Shown piece by piece: positions 1 through 8,133 of a stretch of 64,000 nt of DNA. Location of the stretch: assembly GCA_030539395.1 (NCBI GenBank), contig JAUNSC010000008.1, forward strand, positions 31,025-95,024. The letters are read 5' to 3'. A model generated the notes under the pieces. The model saw only the letters and a program-made list of their open reading frames with translations, was not told the origin of the DNA and did not search any database. Numbering within the stretch: the first letter of the stretch is position 1; each line of letters begins with the position of its first letter. Origin of the DNA: Eubacteriales bacterium (lineage in GTDB: Bacteria > Bacillota > Clostridia > Lachnospirales > Lachnospiraceae). Made by a program: the position numbers and the translations under genes.

Positions 1-196
1 TCTCATAAACCTGTGTAGCCGCTCCCATAAATACAGCCCAGATAAAAGAATACATTGAAACATCTTCTGTCCAGGTTGCGGAAATTCCCATATAACGAGT
101 TACAATCTGAGTTACAACAGCTATAAGGAAAATGAAAAGGAAGACAGCTGCAACCAAAATCTGGATTTTCTCCAGTGTGTCTAATACTTTCTTCAT
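1..196 (-). CDS. TRAP transporter small permease (DctQ-type), 3' part missing
   Basis: This is the N-terminal 65 residues of the small membrane subunit of a tripartite ATP-independent periplasmic (TRAP) transporter; the rest lies beyond base 1. It starts at the ATG read from base 196, behind an AGGAGAGGG ribosome site. The visible part begins with a short charged segment, then a hydrophobic helix of about 20 residues, then the T-R-Y-M-G-I-S-A-T-W-T-E-D stretch typical of DctQ proteins, and a second helix. It follows the dctP-type binding-protein gene in the same direction, so the large DctM subunit probably comes next, outside the window. In this family DctQ joins DctM to take up sugar acids or carboxylates using the sodium gradient. 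Confidence 0.85.
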   Translation of the reverse strand, partial: MKKVLDTLEKIQILVAAVFLFIFLIAVVTQIVTRYMGISATWTEDVSMYSFIWAVFMGAATQVYE

Positions 197-232
197 AAAT
201 AAAGCCCTCTCCTATTTGCCTTTTCTTGATAA

Positions 233-259
233 GAGACCGTCCGTTTACTGAACGGTCTC
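233..259 (-). other. Intercistronic hairpin between dctP-type and dctQ-type genes
   Basis: An 8-bp perfect stem (GAGACCGT / ACGGTCTC) with an 11-base loop sits between the binding-protein gene and the permease gene. No T-tract follows on the minus strand, so it is not a full terminator. Such hairpins after binding-protein genes commonly protect the upstream mRNA or allow partial termination, giving excess binding protein; that role is inferred here. Confidence 0.55.
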
Positions 260-291
260 CATATTCCTCTTAAAATTATGTATACTGAAAT

Positions 292-1305
292 TTATTTTGC
301 TGCGTCACGTACCATCTGCAGATATTCTGTCATGTTGTTGTCTTCTGCAAATTTGTCCTGAATCGGTTCTGCGATTGCTTTGAAAGCAGCGATATCAATA
401 TCAGCATTTTCTGTGATAATTGCACCGTCTTCGATACATTTCTGTTTGGATTCTTCAAACATCTGCATTGTAACTGCTCTTTCTTCTTCTGTAGCTGCTA
501 CAACTGCTTCGTCGATCCAGCCCTTCTGCTCGTCTGTCAGGCTGTCATAGAATGCGCCGCTCATAAGCAGAAGACGTGTTGTAAAGTCATGATGTGTTTC
601 GCTGATATACTTACCATTATCTGTCTTATGATGGTCTTTCAGCATCAGGTTTGTGTAGTCATTCTCAGCACCGTCTACAACGCCCTGCTGAAGTCCCTGA
701 TACAGCTCGCCCCATGCTACAGATGTCGGAATAGCTCCGCAGCCCTGGAAGAAGTCCATCTGTACCTGAGAAGACTGTGTACGGATTTTCAGACCTTTCA
801 GATCATCCGGGCATGTAACTGCCTGTTTTGCATATACGTCACGTACAGAAGATGACCAGTAACCCATAACTCTGAATCTGTTTCCTGTTTTTTCTGTGAT
901 AACCTGTTTCATAGCATCACCGAATTCGCCGTCCAGACATGTTGACCAGTGATCAAAGCTGTCGAACAGGTATTCCAGAGAGAACATATCTACTTCCGGT
1001 ACACCGATAGATGTCATGAATCCCGGAGAAGCAACAACCATGCTTGCTGCGCCCATTTCCAGTTTTTCAATCAGCTCAGATTCGTTCTCGCCAAGTGTTC
1101 CGTGATGAAGAGTAACCTCGATTGCGCCGCCTGAAAGCTCTTCAACAACTTCTTTGAACTTTTTGATACCGTAAGCGTACGGATTTTCTTCAGATGTCTG
1201 GTTGTGTGCAACGATCAGGTTAAGATCTGCTGCGGAAGCGCCGACACCTAAGATAGTTGCTGCCATAGCGCCTGTGAGTACTGCACTCAAAATTTTTTTG
1301 TTCAT
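292..1305 (-). CDS. TRAP transporter substrate-binding protein (DctP family)
   Basis: A secreted 337-residue solute receptor for the TRAP transporter. A signal peptide covers about residues 1-26 and ends in a GASAADLN cleavage region without a lipobox cysteine. The mature part shows the DctP pattern: a ligand-binding start with N-Q-T-S-E-E-N-P-Y-A-Y-G, a G-L-K-I-R-T-Q-S arginine motif near residue 175 (this arginine normally salt-bridges the ligand carboxylate), and the Q-Q-G-V-V-D-G-A-E-N motif near residue 208. The start has an AGGAGGAATTCCCA ribosome site. It sits in an operon with a diketogulonate-reductase-like enzyme and a YhcH-family protein, the same set as E. coli yiaK-yiaL-yiaMNO. 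A sugar acid such as 2,3-diketo-L-gulonate is therefore the likely ligand; the exact ligand is inferred. Confidence 0.92.
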   Translation of the reverse strand: MNKKILSAVLTGAMAATILGVGASAADLNLIVAHNQTSEENPYAYGIKKFKEVVEELSGGAIEVTLHHGTLGENESELIEKLEMGAASMVVASPGFMTSIGVPEVDMFSLEYLFDSFDHWSTCLDGEFGDAMKQVITEKTGNRFRVMGYWSSSVRDVYAKQAVTCPDDLKGLKIRTQSSQVQMDFFQGCGAIPTSVAWGELYQGLQQGVVDGAENDYTNLMLKDHHKTDNGKYISETHHDFTTRLLLMSGAFYDSLTDEQKGWIDEAVVAATEEERAVTMQMFEESKQKCIEDGAIITENADIDIAAFKAIAEPIQDKFAEDNNMTEYLQMVRDAAK

Positions 1306-1374
1306 TGGGAATTCCTCCTTATATGTTTAATTTGTTTTATATATTTACAGCTTTTCAAGCTGCAAAGTATCAAT

Positions 1375-1839
1375 TTACAGTAATGCTACACTTACCTTTA
1401 CTACTACTTTACGGATTGTCATGCTCTCTCCGCTGATCAGTCCAGGTTTATGCACATCACCCGGGAAAAAGATGTTGTAACTGCCCGGTCTTGCTTCCAG
1501 ATATCCTTCATCTTCTACAGACTTATAAAAAATTAAATCTCTTTCATCAAAGCGTTCCGCAACTTCATATTTTCCGGTATCTGGTGTAAAACCAAGTTTT
1601 TCTTTTCCTGATGCGACAAACTGCACATCTACATATTTCTCATGAACTTCCGGCTTTCCTTCCTCTACCGGTTTTGTCACACAGTCCATAACCTGTGCAT
1701 AAATATCTTTTCCCTGAATCTCGTAAACACCTGTTTCCATCTTTGTGAAATCATTTGCTTTCAGATATTCCAGAGCAGTCTGAATTGCCTTCGGATATGT
1801 ACTAACCACATCTTTGGCATAAATAGATGATGAAATCAT
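1375..1839 (-). CDS. YhcH/YjgK/YiaL family protein
   Basis: A 154-residue cupin-like protein of the family that includes E. coli YiaL and YhcH. The start used here is the ATG at 1839, preceded by GGGAGGATACAT; a longer reading to 1902 would overlap the previous gene and lacks a ribosome site. Features include the central E-V-H-E-K-Y-V-D-V-Q-F-V segment and a C-terminal F-F-P-G-D-V-H-K-P-G segment, whose His, Glu and Asp residues form the usual metal site. Members are found in sialic acid and sugar-acid operons and are suspected sugar epimerases or anomerases; no reaction can be assigned from sequence alone. It lies 13 bases after the reductase gene, in the same transcript. Confidence 0.85.
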   Translation of the reverse strand: MISSSIYAKDVVSTYPKAIQTALEYLKANDFTKMETGVYEIQGKDIYAQVMDCVTKPVEEGKPEVHEKYVDVQFVASGKEKLGFTPDTGKYEVAERFDERDLIFYKSVEDEGYLEARPGSYNIFFPGDVHKPGLISGESMTIRKVVVKVSVALL

Positions 1840-1852
1840 ATGTATCCTCCCT

Positions 1853-2854
1853 TTACATGGCCAGAACTTTGTTCCATACCTCTTCGATAACCGGTACGCC
1901 AAGTTCCATATTCTCTTTCACTTCTTTTGCCACACGCTCACCCGGATAAAGTACCGGTTTGTCGGCCTCAAGCGGTTCGGATGTCTTAAGGTCTGCAATA
2001 ATATGATCCACAATGGCATCCGTCTCTTCAACTGTGTTAAATCTGCCCGGATCAATCGCTATCATTACCTGTGATAAGCCCACCTCATCGCCAAAAGTTC
2101 CAATATCACCAACAGAATTGCCTTTGGTTAATACAGTTGCAATCAGGTCAAGCACGATAGAAATACCGCTTCCCTTCCAGTAACCCATTGGAAGAACTCT
2201 CCATGTCTTCTCAATCTCTGCCGGATCTGTTGTAAGATTTCCCTGTGTATCATAACCGCCCGGTACCGGAAGCTGTTTTCCTTTCAGTTTACAATCCTCC
2301 AGTTTTCCATAAGAAAACTGAGACACTGCGCAGTCAACCACCACATGCTCACCATTGCTTCTTGGAATCGCGAAAATAATCGGATTGTTTCCAATCTTGC
2401 GGTCTCTTCCACCCCATGCCGGCATATTCGGCATCGTATTTGACCAGCAAATTCCAATCATTCCCTTATCTGCAGCCTGCCAGCCATAACTGCCTCCGCG
2501 CATCCAATGATTGTTGTTTCCCAGTGCAATAATGCCCACGCCATACTGCTTTGCAAGTTCACAGGCGCGATCCATCGCTCTCCTGGCATTCAGCGGTCCC
2601 ATTCCACGATGACCATCCCATCGTTCCATAAGTCCGGCACTCATTTCACAGGTAGCAACATTTTCCGGCTTAATTTCACCTTTATCAAGGTATTCCACTA
2701 CTCTCGGAAAACGGTTCAGACCATGAGAATAAACCCCTGCCAGACTATTCTGGGCAAATACAGTGGCCGCATCTTCTGCACCTTTTTCATCAAACCCTTT
2801 TTTCAGCAGTACCCGCTTGAACTCCTGAAGCATGTCCTCATACTTAACTCTCAT
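1853..2854 (-). CDS. dlgD: 2,3-diketo-L-gulonate reductase-like enzyme (Ldh2/MdhG family)
   Basis: A 333-residue NAD(P)H-dependent oxidoreductase of the malate/L-lactate dehydrogenase (Ldh2) family, which has no Rossmann fold. It closely resembles E. coli YiaK/DlgD along its length: S-G-V-Y-S-H-G-(L/V)-N-R-F-P-R near residue 35 with the catalytic His, N-H-W-M-R-G-G-S-Y-G-W-Q-A-A near 117, and M-G-Y-W-K-G-S-G near 224. DlgD reduces 2,3-diketo-L-gulonate to 3-keto-L-gulonate. The gene leads the yhcH-dctP-dctQ transcript, the same partners as in the E. coli yia operon. Its promoter region carries a LacI-type operator. The ribosome site is GGAGGGAATCAAAG. The substrate could be a related 2-keto sugar acid. 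Confidence 0.82.
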   Translation of the reverse strand: MRVKYEDMLQEFKRVLLKKGFDEKGAEDAATVFAQNSLAGVYSHGLNRFPRVVEYLDKGEIKPENVATCEMSAGLMERWDGHRGMGPLNARRAMDRACELAKQYGVGIIALGNNNHWMRGGSYGWQAADKGMIGICWSNTMPNMPAWGGRDRKIGNNPIIFAIPRSNGEHVVVDCAVSQFSYGKLEDCKLKGKQLPVPGGYDTQGNLTTDPAEIEKTWRVLPMGYWKGSGISIVLDLIATVLTKGNSVGDIGTFGDEVGLSQVMIAIDPGRFNTVEETDAIVDHIIADLKTSEPLEADKPVLYPGERVAKEVKENMELGVPVIEEVWNKVLAM

Positions 2855-2901
2855 CTTTGATTCCCTCCGATATACTTTTCTGCATCGACTGCTACATTAT
2901 T

Positions 2902-2930
2902 ATCTTAACATAATCTTAATTATGCATCAA
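2902..2930 (-). promoter_or_regulatory. SigA-type promoter for the diketogulonate/TRAP operon
   Basis: On the minus strand TTGATG (2925-2930) and TAAGAT (2902-2907) are separated by exactly 17 bases, about 45 bases before the reductase start. It is one of two candidate promoters here; the other lies upstream next to the LacI-type operator. Confidence 0.55.
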
Positions 2931-2984
2931 GATAATCCGTGCAATTCCCACAAATAATTCTGGATTTTCCACCCTTTTTTGTAT

Positions 2985-3000
2985 TTGCAATCGATTGCAA
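2985..3000. promoter_or_regulatory. LacI-family operator (perfect 16-bp palindrome with CG centre)
   Basis: TTGCAATCGATTGCAA is a perfect palindrome with the central CG step typical of LacI/GalR operators. It lies in the 253-base gap between the LacI-type regulator gene and the reductase/TRAP operon, which makes that regulator the likely partner. It starts eight bases downstream of a candidate -10 box (ATTATA on the plus strand, 3009-3014; -35 candidate 3031-3036, spacer 16). That placement would cover the start site and fits repression. No second copy was seen nearby. Confidence 0.75.
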
Positions 3001-3107
3001 TGCTCATGATTATAATATCAGAGATTTCGTTAAGAATCAATCTATTTATTATCGTTATGTTCTACATAATTTAAATGCTTTTTTTGTGCATTTTTCCCAT
3101 ATGATTT

Positions 3108-4100
3108 TCAGGTACTCTCACGTTCAATGATTTTTGCAGGATATATCCTTTTATGATCACACATTTTTCCGCTCATTGCTGCCAGAAGTATCTCAGATGC
3201 CGCTCCACTCAGTTCCACCAGACGATTATCCAGCGTGGTCAGTTGTGGTGCACTGATTTCTCCGTAAACAGAATTGTCAACTCCCGTCACGCTTATCTGT
3301 CCCGGCACGTCTACGCCAAGTTCTTTTAACGCGCGGATGCCTCCTACAGCTGTGAGATCAATAGAATATACCAGTCCCTGAACATCAGGATGTTCCTGAA
3401 GCACCTGCTTTGCCGCTTCAAAGCCACCCTCCATGCTGCTTTCCACAGTCTGATAAATCCACAGATCTTCTTCCGTCCAGCCAGCTGCTTTCATGGCTTT
3501 TTTAAATCCCTCAATCTTTTTCCGGTTAGACGGTGTGTCCGCGTCATTTACAAAAGCCAGCTTCTTCTTTCCCCGGGAAATCATAAGTTCGGTACATTCC
3601 TGTACTCCGCCCATCTCATCTGCCATTACTCCATACACATTCGGTAAGTCCAGATATCCGTTTACGATCACGATCGGGATATTTGACAGATGCTCCTGTA
3701 TACTTTTTGCCACCTTCTCAGCAGCAAACATGGAACCGACCAAAATGGCACCCTCCACGCGGCGTTCTTCCAGAATCTTAATGTATTCTGCCCGCTTTTC
3801 ATCTGTTTTACCCGTGCTCATAGTGATACAGCAATATCCGTGTTTCGTCATATCCTGTTCAATCAGGTATGCGCTGTCGATATGATGGACTACACGGATA
3901 TCCTGCATCAGAATGCCGATGATTTTACTGCTCTGCATGACCAGTCCTCTGGCCGCCACATCCGGGGTAAAATTGTACTTTTTAAGTAATTCCTGTATAC
4001 GCTCCCGGGTTTCTGCCTTAATCCCGGGCTTATTATTTATAACACGTGAGACGGTACTGGCTGCCACGCCCGCTTCTTTGGCAATATCATAAATTGTCAT
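3108..4100 (-). CDS. LacI-family transcriptional regulator
   Basis: A 330-residue regulator. Residues 1-45 hold the LacI helix-turn-helix (T-I-Y-D-I-A-K-E-A-G-V-A-A-S-T-V-S-R-V-I-N) and hinge helix. The rest is the periplasmic-binding-protein-like sensor domain, with the usual I-G-I-L entry strand near residue 61, V-T-G-V-D near 272 and P-Q-L-T-T near 287. It starts with ATG behind GGAGCAAAAAC, 18 bases after the PanE-like gene, so it can be co-transcribed with the cyclase and PanE-like genes. A perfect LacI-type palindrome lies just downstream of its stop, in front of the diketogulonate/TRAP operon, so it probably controls that operon in response to a sugar-acid intermediate. Confidence 0.92.
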   Translation of the reverse strand: MTIYDIAKEAGVAASTVSRVINNKPGIKAETRERIQELLKKYNFTPDVAARGLVMQSSKIIGILMQDIRVVHHIDSAYLIEQDMTKHGYCCITMSTGKTDEKRAEYIKILEERRVEGAILVGSMFAAEKVAKSIQEHLSNIPIVIVNGYLDLPNVYGVMADEMGGVQECTELMISRGKKKLAFVNDADTPSNRKKIEGFKKAMKAAGWTEEDLWIYQTVESSMEGGFEAAKQVLQEHPDVQGLVYSIDLTAVGGIRALKELGVDVPGQISVTGVDNSVYGEISAPQLTTLDNRLVELSGAASEILLAAMSGKMCDHKRIYPAKIIEREST

Positions 4101-4118
4101 GTTTTTGCTCCAAACTAT

Positions 4119-5030
4119 TTATGAGCGTTCCTCCATCGCATGTACCATTTCTACAATGAATTCATGTGTCGGTGCCGGAACATTACATTTCCTGGCCGCC
4201 CGAACCACCGAACCGCTAATGGTATCCACTTCTGTTTTCCTTCCATCTCGCAGGTCGGCACGGATAGAGGTACATCCATTAGGTGAACCTTCAGATGTCT
4301 TGCGCACTTTTTCCAGAATAGCTTCTTCATCAAATTTTAATCCCATAGCTGTTGCTACTTCCACTGCCTCATGAACCAGACGCTGCGTCATTGTCCATGC
4401 ATGAGCATTTGCCGCAATAAATCCCATATCTACCTGAAGAACACCTGTAAGCGCGCTTAAAGAAACATTAGTAAACAGCTTATCCCAGATCAGCTGCTGG
4501 ATATTTTCATGAATCAGGACATCAAAGCCACAAGAATCGAAAGATTCTTTCAATTTCGGCAAAAATCCCTCTTTATCTTCTACAAGCATTCCAACATTAG
4601 TACGTCCGGTTCCGCCGTGACGGATATGTCCCATGCCGAGTACTGCACCATTATCTTCTGTTGTTCCTATAACAATGTGGTCTTCTTTTACAAACTCTGA
4701 CAAAATATCTTCATGTCCTGAACCATTCTGCAGTGTGAGTACATATGTATTCTCCCCAATCAGGTTCTTATTTCCGCTGAGCGCCGCTTTTGAAAAAAGA
4801 GCCTTAACAAAAAGGATAATCAAATCTACCGGCTCCATATCTGCTGTTGATACGGTTGCCTTCGGAGTATATTTCACATCTGCGCCGTTCTCCTGTAAAA
4901 GAAGTCCGTTTGCATTTACATGATCAACTACCGTCTGGTTGGTGTCAACCAGATATACTTCATTGTTTAATGAAAGGTGTCCGCCATAGATGGAACCCAT
5001 GGCACCTGCACCGATTACTGCTATTCTCAT
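4119..5030 (-). CDS. 2-dehydropantoate 2-reductase family protein (PanE/ApbA-like)
   Basis: A 303-residue NADP-dependent reductase of the ketopantoate reductase family. The N-terminus has the Rossmann dinucleotide motif G-A-G-A-M-G-S-I-Y-G-G. The middle has the N-G segment (L-T-L-Q-N-G near residue 97) and the W-D-K-L-F-T-N segment near 185 with the catalytic Lys. The C-terminal all-helical domain keeps S-M/I-R-A-D-L-R-D-G-R and E-V-D. Ketopantoate reductase serves pantothenate synthesis. This gene instead sits between a cyclase-family hydrolase and a LacI regulator in a catabolic locus, so it may reduce another 2-keto acid, as several PanE paralogues do. It follows the cyclase gene by 28 bases. 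Confidence 0.85.
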   Translation of the reverse strand: MRIAVIGAGAMGSIYGGHLSLNNEVYLVDTNQTVVDHVNANGLLLQENGADVKYTPKATVSTADMEPVDLIILFVKALFSKAALSGNKNLIGENTYVLTLQNGSGHEDILSEFVKEDHIVIGTTEDNGAVLGMGHIRHGGTGRTNVGMLVEDKEGFLPKLKESFDSCGFDVLIHENIQQLIWDKLFTNVSLSALTGVLQVDMGFIAANAHAWTMTQRLVHEAVEVATAMGLKFDEEAILEKVRKTSEGSPNGCTSIRADLRDGRKTEVDTISGSVVRAARKCNVPAPTHEFIVEMVHAMEERS

Positions 5031-5058
5031 TGCTTTCTCCTTTCCCTTTCACCGGATA

Positions 5059-5748
5059 TTATCTTGTGAATCCCGGCAGCCCCTCAATCGCATAAGCTCT
5101 TACCGGACAGGAATCTGCCCCAACGATAGGAAGCGGTGCATAAGACATGAAGAACGTATCACTTTCCAGCAGTTCCAGATTTTTTAATACTTCCAGGAAT
5201 ACAATATTCTCTGCCAGCAGCACGTCATGGAACGGTTTAACGTCTTCGTTGCAGTTTTCAATAGAAACACCATCACCGAATCCGATGCATTTTGCGCCGT
5301 GATCTCTCAGCCATTCTGCGGTTTCACCGTTAACAAAGAGACGTTTATCTTCTTCTGTGTTTGTCTTCGGTGTAAACGGCTCGATCTTGTATGGAGAATC
5401 CAGAATGATAATATCTCCCTCTTTCATCCATCCGCTAAGAACTTTGTCCAGATCCGCGCCTGTAATATGTGTATTCGGCTGCATATGCTCGATATTAACA
5501 TACAGTGCACGACCCATATATGTGGTTAACGGCAGTTCAGCAACGCTGGGCCAATTGTCATCATGATGATAAGGGCACTCACAATGTGTTCCCAGATGAC
5601 TGGTAAGGTCAAGTGCAGTATGGAAATCCGGAATCGGTCCGCCTGTGTTATAACGTATCAAACGGCAGCGGCGTGATTCAGTTGCCGGATCCAGAAGCTT
5701 TGTCAAATCTACTACTCTCAGTCCATTCAGTTCAAATACTTTTTCCAT
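5059..5748 (-). CDS. Cyclase family protein (kynurenine-formamidase-like metal hydrolase)
   Basis: A 229-residue protein of the putative cyclase family (Pfam Cyclase; includes KynB-type arylformamidases). The start chosen is ATG 5748, with GGGAGGATTATC in front; a longer reading to 5886 would run through the promoter. It has D-L-T-K-L-L-D near the N-terminus, the metal-binding H-L-G-T-H-C-E-C-P-Y-H-H motif near residue 46 (family motif HxGTHxDxPxH, here with Glu in place of Asp), and a later G-F-G-D-G-V-S-I-E segment. The substrate is unknown. It is the first gene of a transcript with the PanE-like and LacI genes and is divergent from the GntR regulator, which probably represses it through an operator inside its promoter. 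Confidence 0.82.
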   Translation of the reverse strand: MEKVFELNGLRVVDLTKLLDPATESRRCRLIRYNTGGPIPDFHTALDLTSHLGTHCECPYHHDDNWPSVAELPLTTYMGRALYVNIEHMQPNTHITGADLDKVLSGWMKEGDIIILDSPYKIEPFTPKTNTEEDKRLFVNGETAEWLRDHGAKCIGFGDGVSIENCNEDVKPFHDVLLAENIVFLEVLKNLELLESDTFFMSYAPLPIVGADSCPVRAYAIEGLPGFTR

Positions 5749-5839
5749 GATAATCCTCCCTGATAAAATATTTATTTGTGCGCTTTTGACTCTGCGCATT
5801 GGGAATTCCCATGGGCGGAATCCCCCTCTTGTGTATTTT

Positions 5840-5868
5840 ATTATATAGCATACCGGTATACCGGTCAA
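5840..5868 (-). promoter_or_regulatory. SigA promoter of the cyclase operon with GntR-type operator in the spacer
   Basis: On the minus strand TTGACC (5863-5868) and TATAAT (5840-5845) have an exact 17-base spacer. The perfect 14-bp palindrome ACCGGTATACCGGT (5852-5865) fills most of the spacer and touches the -35 box. Palindromes centred on GTATAC are typical for FCD-type GntR regulators, one of which is encoded divergently 70 bases away. A bound regulator here would block RNA polymerase. A TTGACA (5880-5885) and TATAAT (5908-5913) on the plus strand may serve the regulator, but their 22-base spacing is too long for a confident call. Confidence 0.78.
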
Positions 5869-5937
5869 GTACTTTTTTGTTGACATACATAACTTTTTAC
5901 GATATTCTATAATTAGAAATCTAGAAAGAGGACCATT

Positions 5938-6591
5938 ATGACTACACGATCTTTTTTACAGGAACAGGCCTACAAGTCTATTAAAGAAATGATTCTCTCT
6001 GGAGAACTTGCTCCGGACACATTATATTCCGAAACAAAGCTCGCTGCCCAGATCGGCGTTTCCCGTACTCCAATGCGCGAAGCCCTGCAGTGTCTGGTGC
6101 AGGACGGATATCTGACCATTATCCCCAGCAAAGGATTTATGATACGCCAACTGAGCCAGAAAGACATGTATGAAACCATTCAGGTGCGGTGTGCACTGGA
6201 AGGTTTTTGTGTCCAGTTGATTGCTTCTGAAGCTGGCTCAAAAAAGCATGAAGTTCTTATGACCAGGCTTAATAAGCTTCTTCAAAAACTTGAAAAAGCC
6301 GTAACAGCCCGTGATTTTCCAAAAAGTTTTATCCGCTATGACCATGAGTTTCATCTTATGTTGATCCATTACGTGGATAATCGTGAAATATCACAATTAT
6401 TTCAGCGTTCCATGTATTTAATTCAGCTGACCAGCGCCGCTGCTCTCTCGGTTCCCGGGCGTGTGCAGGGCACTCTTGATGAGCATCAGGAAATATATAA
6501 ATGTCTGATAGATGGTGACGGTGACGGTGCTTACCGAAATATGATCGCCCATCTGATGCTCCCGCTTAATATGAAGATTGCAAATAAATAG
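5938..6591 (+). CDS. GntR-family regulator, FCD (FadR/VanR) subgroup
   Basis: A 217-residue regulator. Residues 8-75 form the winged helix-turn-helix, with E-T-K-L-A-A-Q-I-G-V-S-R-T-P-M-R-E-A-L and the wing I-I-P-S-K-G-F. The C-terminal FCD ligand domain has the metal-binding pattern D-x-x-F-H (Y-D-H-E-F-H near residue 138) and D-E-H-Q-E-I near 180. It is divergent from the cyclase/PanE/LacI transcript, whose promoter carries a GTATAC-centred palindrome, so it most likely regulates that transcript in response to a carboxylic acid. The ribosome site AGAGGACCATT precedes the ATG. A strong terminator follows directly. Confidence 0.92.
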   Translation: MTTRSFLQEQAYKSIKEMILSGELAPDTLYSETKLAAQIGVSRTPMREALQCLVQDGYLTIIPSKGFMIRQLSQKDMYETIQVRCALEGFCVQLIASEAGSKKHEVLMTRLNKLLQKLEKAVTARDFPKSFIRYDHEFHLMLIHYVDNREISQLFQRSMYLIQLTSAAALSVPGRVQGTLDEHQEIYKCLIDGDGDGAYRNMIAHLMLPLNMKIANK

Positions 6592-6620
6592 GGTAAGCGC
6601 CCGGTACCGGGTGCTTACCC
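6591..6620. terminator. Rho-independent terminator between convergent genes
   Basis: A strong hairpin, GGGTAAGC pairing with GCTTACCC and an inner CCCGG / CCGGG stem, starts at the stop codon of the GntR gene and is followed by TATTTCATTTTT on the plus strand. The reverse side is only moderately T-rich, but may also stop the convergent secreted-protein gene. Confidence 0.8.
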
Positions 6621-6641
6621 TATTTCATTTTTCCTATAAAA

Positions 6642-8072
6642 TTATTCTCTGATGCGGATAATTTCACGAATCAGACCGCTGCCGCTTGATACCGGTCCCA
6701 GCGTGGTAAAAACATATTTTCCATTTACGCTCTTTCCATTTGAACCGACACGTCCTGATTCATACCATTTACCATTTCCCGCATATACGCTTGTATGAGA
6801 TCCCTGCCAGCTGCAGATATCTCCCGGAAGAAGATTTCCTTCCGCCTTCAGCTGTGCAGCGGTCTTATTAACCACAAGAATATCACAATATTTACGGATA
6901 GCCTGCTCAGTTGCCTGTTTAGGGAAAATAAATCTGTCTCCACCCGTTTTATTCCAACCCTTTCCTTCATCTCCGGGCTGTCCATCATAAAACCACTGAG
7001 TTTCTGTCAATACACCGATATCACGCAACGCATAATTTGCAAGATGCAGACAGCTGAGTGTTCGTTTCTGACATGCCACCGTCCAATTCGTATGCGGCTT
7101 ACCCGCTTTATATGTCCAGTATGTTCCGGCTTTGTAATCTGCCTGAACTTTCTTTGAATATCTTGCAAGCTGTGCAAGGAAATTCTTACGTGTGACTTTG
7201 CTGTTTGTATTTGTGTCTGTATTTGTATTCGTGTTTGTGCCTGCAGCCTTAACAGTAACTGTACATACAGCTTTTTTGCCGGAGCCGTCCATCGTTCTTA
7301 CTGTAATCTGGGCAGTCCCCGCTTTCAGTGCCGTAACCTTTCCCTGATAATTCACAGTTGCCACGCTGCGGTTTGATGAACTCCATATTACATTTTTGTT
7401 CGTCGCCGAAGACGGGGAAATCGTCTTAGTCAACGTACCTGTCTTCCCCTTTGTCAGAGTTAATGTTTTTCTGTTCAATTTCAGTGAAGTTACCAGAACA
7501 TTTCCTTTAACAGTTATTTTACACGATGCTTTTTTTCCGCTGCCGTCTGCTGCTTTTGCAGTGACCGTGGCCGTACCGCTGCCTACCGCTTTTACCACAC
7601 CCTTTGCAGTAACTGTGACCACAGATTTATTGCTGGAACTCCATTTAATTTTGCGATTATCAGCCGTAACCGGCTTTGCAAGCGCTGTAAGAGTGACTTT
7701 ACTTCCCTTAGTCATTACAAGGCTTTTTTTACTGAGCGTAACAGACTTCACACGCTGCTTTACCGTAACCTTGCATTTGTATTTTACATTTCCAACTTTT
7801 GCCGTGATTACTGCAGTCCCCTTCTTTTTGGCAGTTACCTTGCCGGCCTGATTTACCGACGCCACTGCTTTTTTATTGCTGCTCCATTTTACTTCCCCAT
7901 TTGCCTCCAGCATTTTAAGGTTATACGATTTTCCGACATAGAGACTGAGTGTTACCTTATTTAATTTTGCTGCCTCGGCCTTCGCACTGTTCATCCCGAG
8001 CATCATCAAAAATGCCGTCATAAATATGACAATCTTCATACCCCATCTGATTTCTCTTTTCGTATCTGTCAT
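6642..8072 (-). CDS. Secreted Big_2 (Ig-like) repeat protein with C-terminal NlpC/P60-like domain
   Basis: A 476-residue exported protein. A signal peptide spans about residues 11-35 (hydrophobic stretch, then A-K-A-E-A-A). Three bacterial Ig-like group 2 repeats follow at about 36-105, 107-188 and 192-273, each with a V-T-L/L-T-L start and W-S-S-(S/N)-N-(K/R)-(K/S)-V-A/V core. A Thr/Asn-rich linker (TNTNTDTNT) comes next. The C-terminal 180 residues have an NlpC/P60-like pattern: L-S-C-L-H-L-A-N-Y-A-L-R-x-x-G with the candidate nucleophile Cys, and L-P-G-D-I-C-S-W-x-G-S-H-T-S-V-Y-A-G-N-G-K-W with the His. It may cleave or bind cell-wall peptides; the substrate is unknown. It has its own strong promoter, with GAGGGGAG in front of the start. 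Confidence 0.82.
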   Translation of the reverse strand: MTDTKREIRWGMKIVIFMTAFLMMLGMNSAKAEAAKLNKVTLSLYVGKSYNLKMLEANGEVKWSSNKKAVASVNQAGKVTAKKKGTAVITAKVGNVKYKCKVTVKQRVKSVTLSKKSLVMTKGSKVTLTALAKPVTADNRKIKWSSSNKSVVTVTAKGVVKAVGSGTATVTAKAADGSGKKASCKITVKGNVLVTSLKLNRKTLTLTKGKTGTLTKTISPSSATNKNVIWSSSNRSVATVNYQGKVTALKAGTAQITVRTMDGSGKKAVCTVTVKAAGTNTNTNTDTNTNSKVTRKNFLAQLARYSKKVQADYKAGTYWTYKAGKPHTNWTVACQKRTLSCLHLANYALRDIGVLTETQWFYDGQPGDEGKGWNKTGGDRFIFPKQATEQAIRKYCDILVVNKTAAQLKAEGNLLPGDICSWQGSHTSVYAGNGKWYESGRVGSNGKSVNGKYVFTTLGPVSSGSGLIREIIRIRE

Positions 8073-8098
8073 GCTTTTCTCCCCTCATTTGCTCCTCT

Positions 8099-8120
8099 AT
8101 TTGTTACATATTTGTTACAT
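8099..8120. repeat. Tandem 11-bp direct repeat in the leader of the Big_2 protein gene
   Basis: The unit ATTTGTTACAT occurs twice head to tail with exactly one helical turn between copies. It lies about 15-35 bases downstream of the -10 box of the secreted-protein gene. Direct repeats with an 11-base period are the form bound by OmpR-type response regulators, so it may be an operator; that is inference. Confidence 0.6.
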
Positions 8121-8133
8121 TATTATTAACTAC

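Noticed and set aside
5880-5913. SigA promoter for the GntR gene (TTGACA/TATAAT)
   Set aside because: Both hexamers are good but the spacer is 22 bases, too long for a confident call.
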